Part shown: positions 5,363 through 5,769 of the stretch, piece after piece | Layout: every line of letters starts with the position of its first letter | Position numbering within the stretch: the first letter of the stretch is position 1 | DNA from: RGIG3009 sp045590855 | GTDB lineage: Bacteria > Bacillota > Clostridia > Oscillospirales > Acutalibacteraceae | Length of the DNA stretch: 5,769 bases | NCBI GenBank assembly: GCA_045590855.1 | Contig: JAZNRV010000122.1 | Span: 1-5,769, forward strand | Direction: 5' to 3' | Notes under the pieces: model-generated | Databases searched by the model: none | What the model saw: only the letters and a program-made list of their open reading frames with translations | What the model was told of the DNA's origin: nothing | Translations under genes and position numbers: made by a program

Positions 5363-5399
5363 ATAAATTCCGCATAACAACAAGCATTTTCTTATATTT

Positions 5400-5428
5400 A
5401 ATATATCATTTTTTATAAAGATTTTCAA
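5400..5428 (-). promoter_or_regulatory. Sigma-A-type promoter of the PPase-Nudix gene
   Basis: On the minus strand, -35 TTGAAA (5423-5428), exactly 17 bp, then -10 TATATT (5400-5405); each is one base from consensus. The predicted start near 5393 gives a leader of about 130 nt to the ATG at 5264. That leader holds the 11-bp hairpin and the right repeat. The surroundings are very AT-rich, so chance matches are more likely than at cysK. Confidence 0.55.
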
Positions 5429-5440
5429 GATATATATGAG

Positions 5441-5479
5441 AATAGAGTTATCCCGAAATTACGAGATAACTCTATTTTT
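5441..5479 (+). terminator. Terminator-like hairpin in a divergent intergenic region
   Basis: AATAGAGTTATC (5441-5452) pairs perfectly with GATAACTCTATT (5465-5476). The loop is 12 nt and a T5 tract (5475-5479) overlaps the end of the stem. It has the form of a plus-strand terminator, but no plus-strand gene leads into it; both neighbouring genes point away. It may be a remnant, an insulator between divergent promoters, or the end of an unrecognised small RNA. Confidence 0.45.
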
Positions 5480-5610
5480 GATGGTATGACAAAAATCATA
5501 CTGGTACTTTAAAAATCATACCACAAGAAAGGTAGTTAAAAACTTTGTTTTTAAGCGGTAAAATCGCCAAAAGTATGATGGTTATTCCTGCCTTGACTTT
5601 GATATAGCTA
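5480..5610. other. Gene-free stretch with clustered GTATGA/TCATAC motifs and an inverted repeat
   Basis: The gap from 5289 to 5650 has no credible gene. Within it GTATGA at 5484 and its complement TCATAC at 5496 and 5516 lie close together. The two TCATAC copies belong to a direct repeat AAAAATCATAC (5491-5501, 5511-5521). A fourth copy, GTATGAT, is at 5573-5579. TTAAAAAC-TTT-GTTTTTAA (5536-5554) is a perfect 8-bp inverted repeat. The stretch lies just upstream of the plus-strand promoter at 5611, where operator sites would be expected. No regulator is identified. Confidence 0.4.
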
Positions 5611-5639
5611 TTGAAATTGCAAATAAAGTGTGCTATACT
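5611..5639 (+). promoter_or_regulatory. Sigma-A promoter of the right-edge gene
   Basis: TTGAAA (5611-5616), exactly 17 bp, then TATACT (5634-5639), each one base from consensus. The predicted start near 5646 gives a leader of about 55 nt before the ATG at 5702, within which the duplicated initiation motif lies. Confidence 0.75.
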
Positions 5640-5650
5640 TTATTTGTGAA

Positions 5651-5722
5651 CGGGGATGGCACCCATAACAAAAAACTGTATCACACATTTACAATAAGGG
5701 GATGATACCCATAGAAAAAAAC
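5651..5722 (+). repeat. Direct repeat of a 26-bp translation-start segment
   Basis: Copy 1 (5651-5676) and copy 2 (5697-5722) match at 21 of 26 positions with no gap. The shared pattern is GGGGATG-nn-ACCCATA-nn-AAAAAAC, offset by 46 bp. Copy 2 carries the start codon of the right-edge gene and copy 1 the start of a 13-codon mini-ORF. Confidence 0.75.
5656..5697 (+). CDS. Possible leader mini-ORF (13 residues) upstream of the right-edge gene
   Basis: ATG at 5656 opens a frame reading MAPITKNCITHLQ that stops at TAA 5695-5697, four bases before the ATG of the downstream gene and in a different frame. Its first seven residues (MAPITKN) mirror those of the downstream protein (MIPIEKN), because the start segment is duplicated. 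Both ATGs are immediately preceded by GGGG, with no normal spacing. Translation is unproven. It may be a decayed duplicate start or an upstream ORF that controls re-initiation. Confidence 0.3.
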   Translation: MAPITKNCITHLQ

Positions 5723-5769
5723 ATTGTTGTTGTAGATGAACAAGGAAATGAATATGAGGCGACCTACCC
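5702..5769 (+). CDS. N-terminal fragment of an unassigned protein, cut by the window end
   Basis: The open frame from ATG 5702 to the window edge reads MIPIEKNIVVVDEQ, then GNEYEATY and the first two bases of a Pro codon: 22 codons plus two bases. It has protein-like codon use and its own promoter. The only purine-rich site, AAGGGG at 5696-5701, abuts the ATG with no spacer; no other in-frame ATG, GTG or TTG exists nearby. From memory only, a group of unnamed Clostridia proteins begins this way and continues into a Lys/Arg-rich segment after the YP. The visible part is too short to assign a function. Confidence 0.6.
   Translation, partial: MIPIEKNIVVVDEQGNEYEATY

Overview
The window looks like chromosomal DNA from an endospore-forming Clostridia-type Firmicute, probably a gut Ruminococcaceae/Oscillospiraceae-like species. 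The evidence is a full-length SpoVAD with a sigma-G-like promoter, strong Gram-positive Shine-Dalgarno sites (AGGTGAT), Firmicute-style lipoproteins with Ser/Thr-rich linkers, and compact U-tailed terminators. The taxonomic placement is inferred, not measured.

Layout. Bases 1-45 hold a strong hairpin terminator. A cysteine synthase-family gene (cysK-like) follows on the minus strand (53-979) with a near-consensus sigma-A promoter (TTGACA-17-TATACT). Diverging from it is spoVAD (1137-2153, plus strand) behind an ACATA-17-CATACTA element that fits forespore sigma-G. It stands alone, without spoVAC or spoVAE beside it. A bidirectional terminator (2153-2185) separates it from a convergent two-gene minus-strand operon of secreted lipoproteins. 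The promoter-proximal gene (3701-4381) is a small unknown lipoprotein. The distal gene (2192-3691) is a 499-residue lipoprotein with a C-terminal SGNH/GDSL-hydrolase-like domain. The two share an almost identical Shine-Dalgarno plus signal-peptide start, but the proximal copy lacks one base beside an A6 tract, so its best-placed ATG is out of frame.

Next comes an AT-rich gene (4497-5264, minus) that fuses a short family-I inorganic-pyrophosphatase-like domain to a Nudix hydrolase domain with a perfect Nudix box. It lies between two diverged copies, in inverted orientation, of a roughly 50-bp palindromic repeat (4440-4488 and 5276-5326). It has its own sigma-A-type promoter (5400-5428) and a long, structured leader. 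From 5289 to 5650 there is no gene, but several inverted repeats and a cluster of GTATGA/TCATAC motifs.

At the right edge a strong plus-strand promoter (5611-5639) drives a gene cut off by the window end (5702 onward, MIPIEKNIVVVDEQ...). Its start region is duplicated 46 bp upstream and would encode a 13-residue mini-ORF, MAPITKN.... 

The genes do not form one pathway: cysteine synthesis, spore DPA uptake, cell-surface lipoproteins and nucleotide/PPi hydrolysis are separate transcription units. The best candidates for new biology are the PPase-Nudix fusion between inverted repeats, the A6 frameshift at a lipoprotein start, and the duplicated initiation region at the right end.
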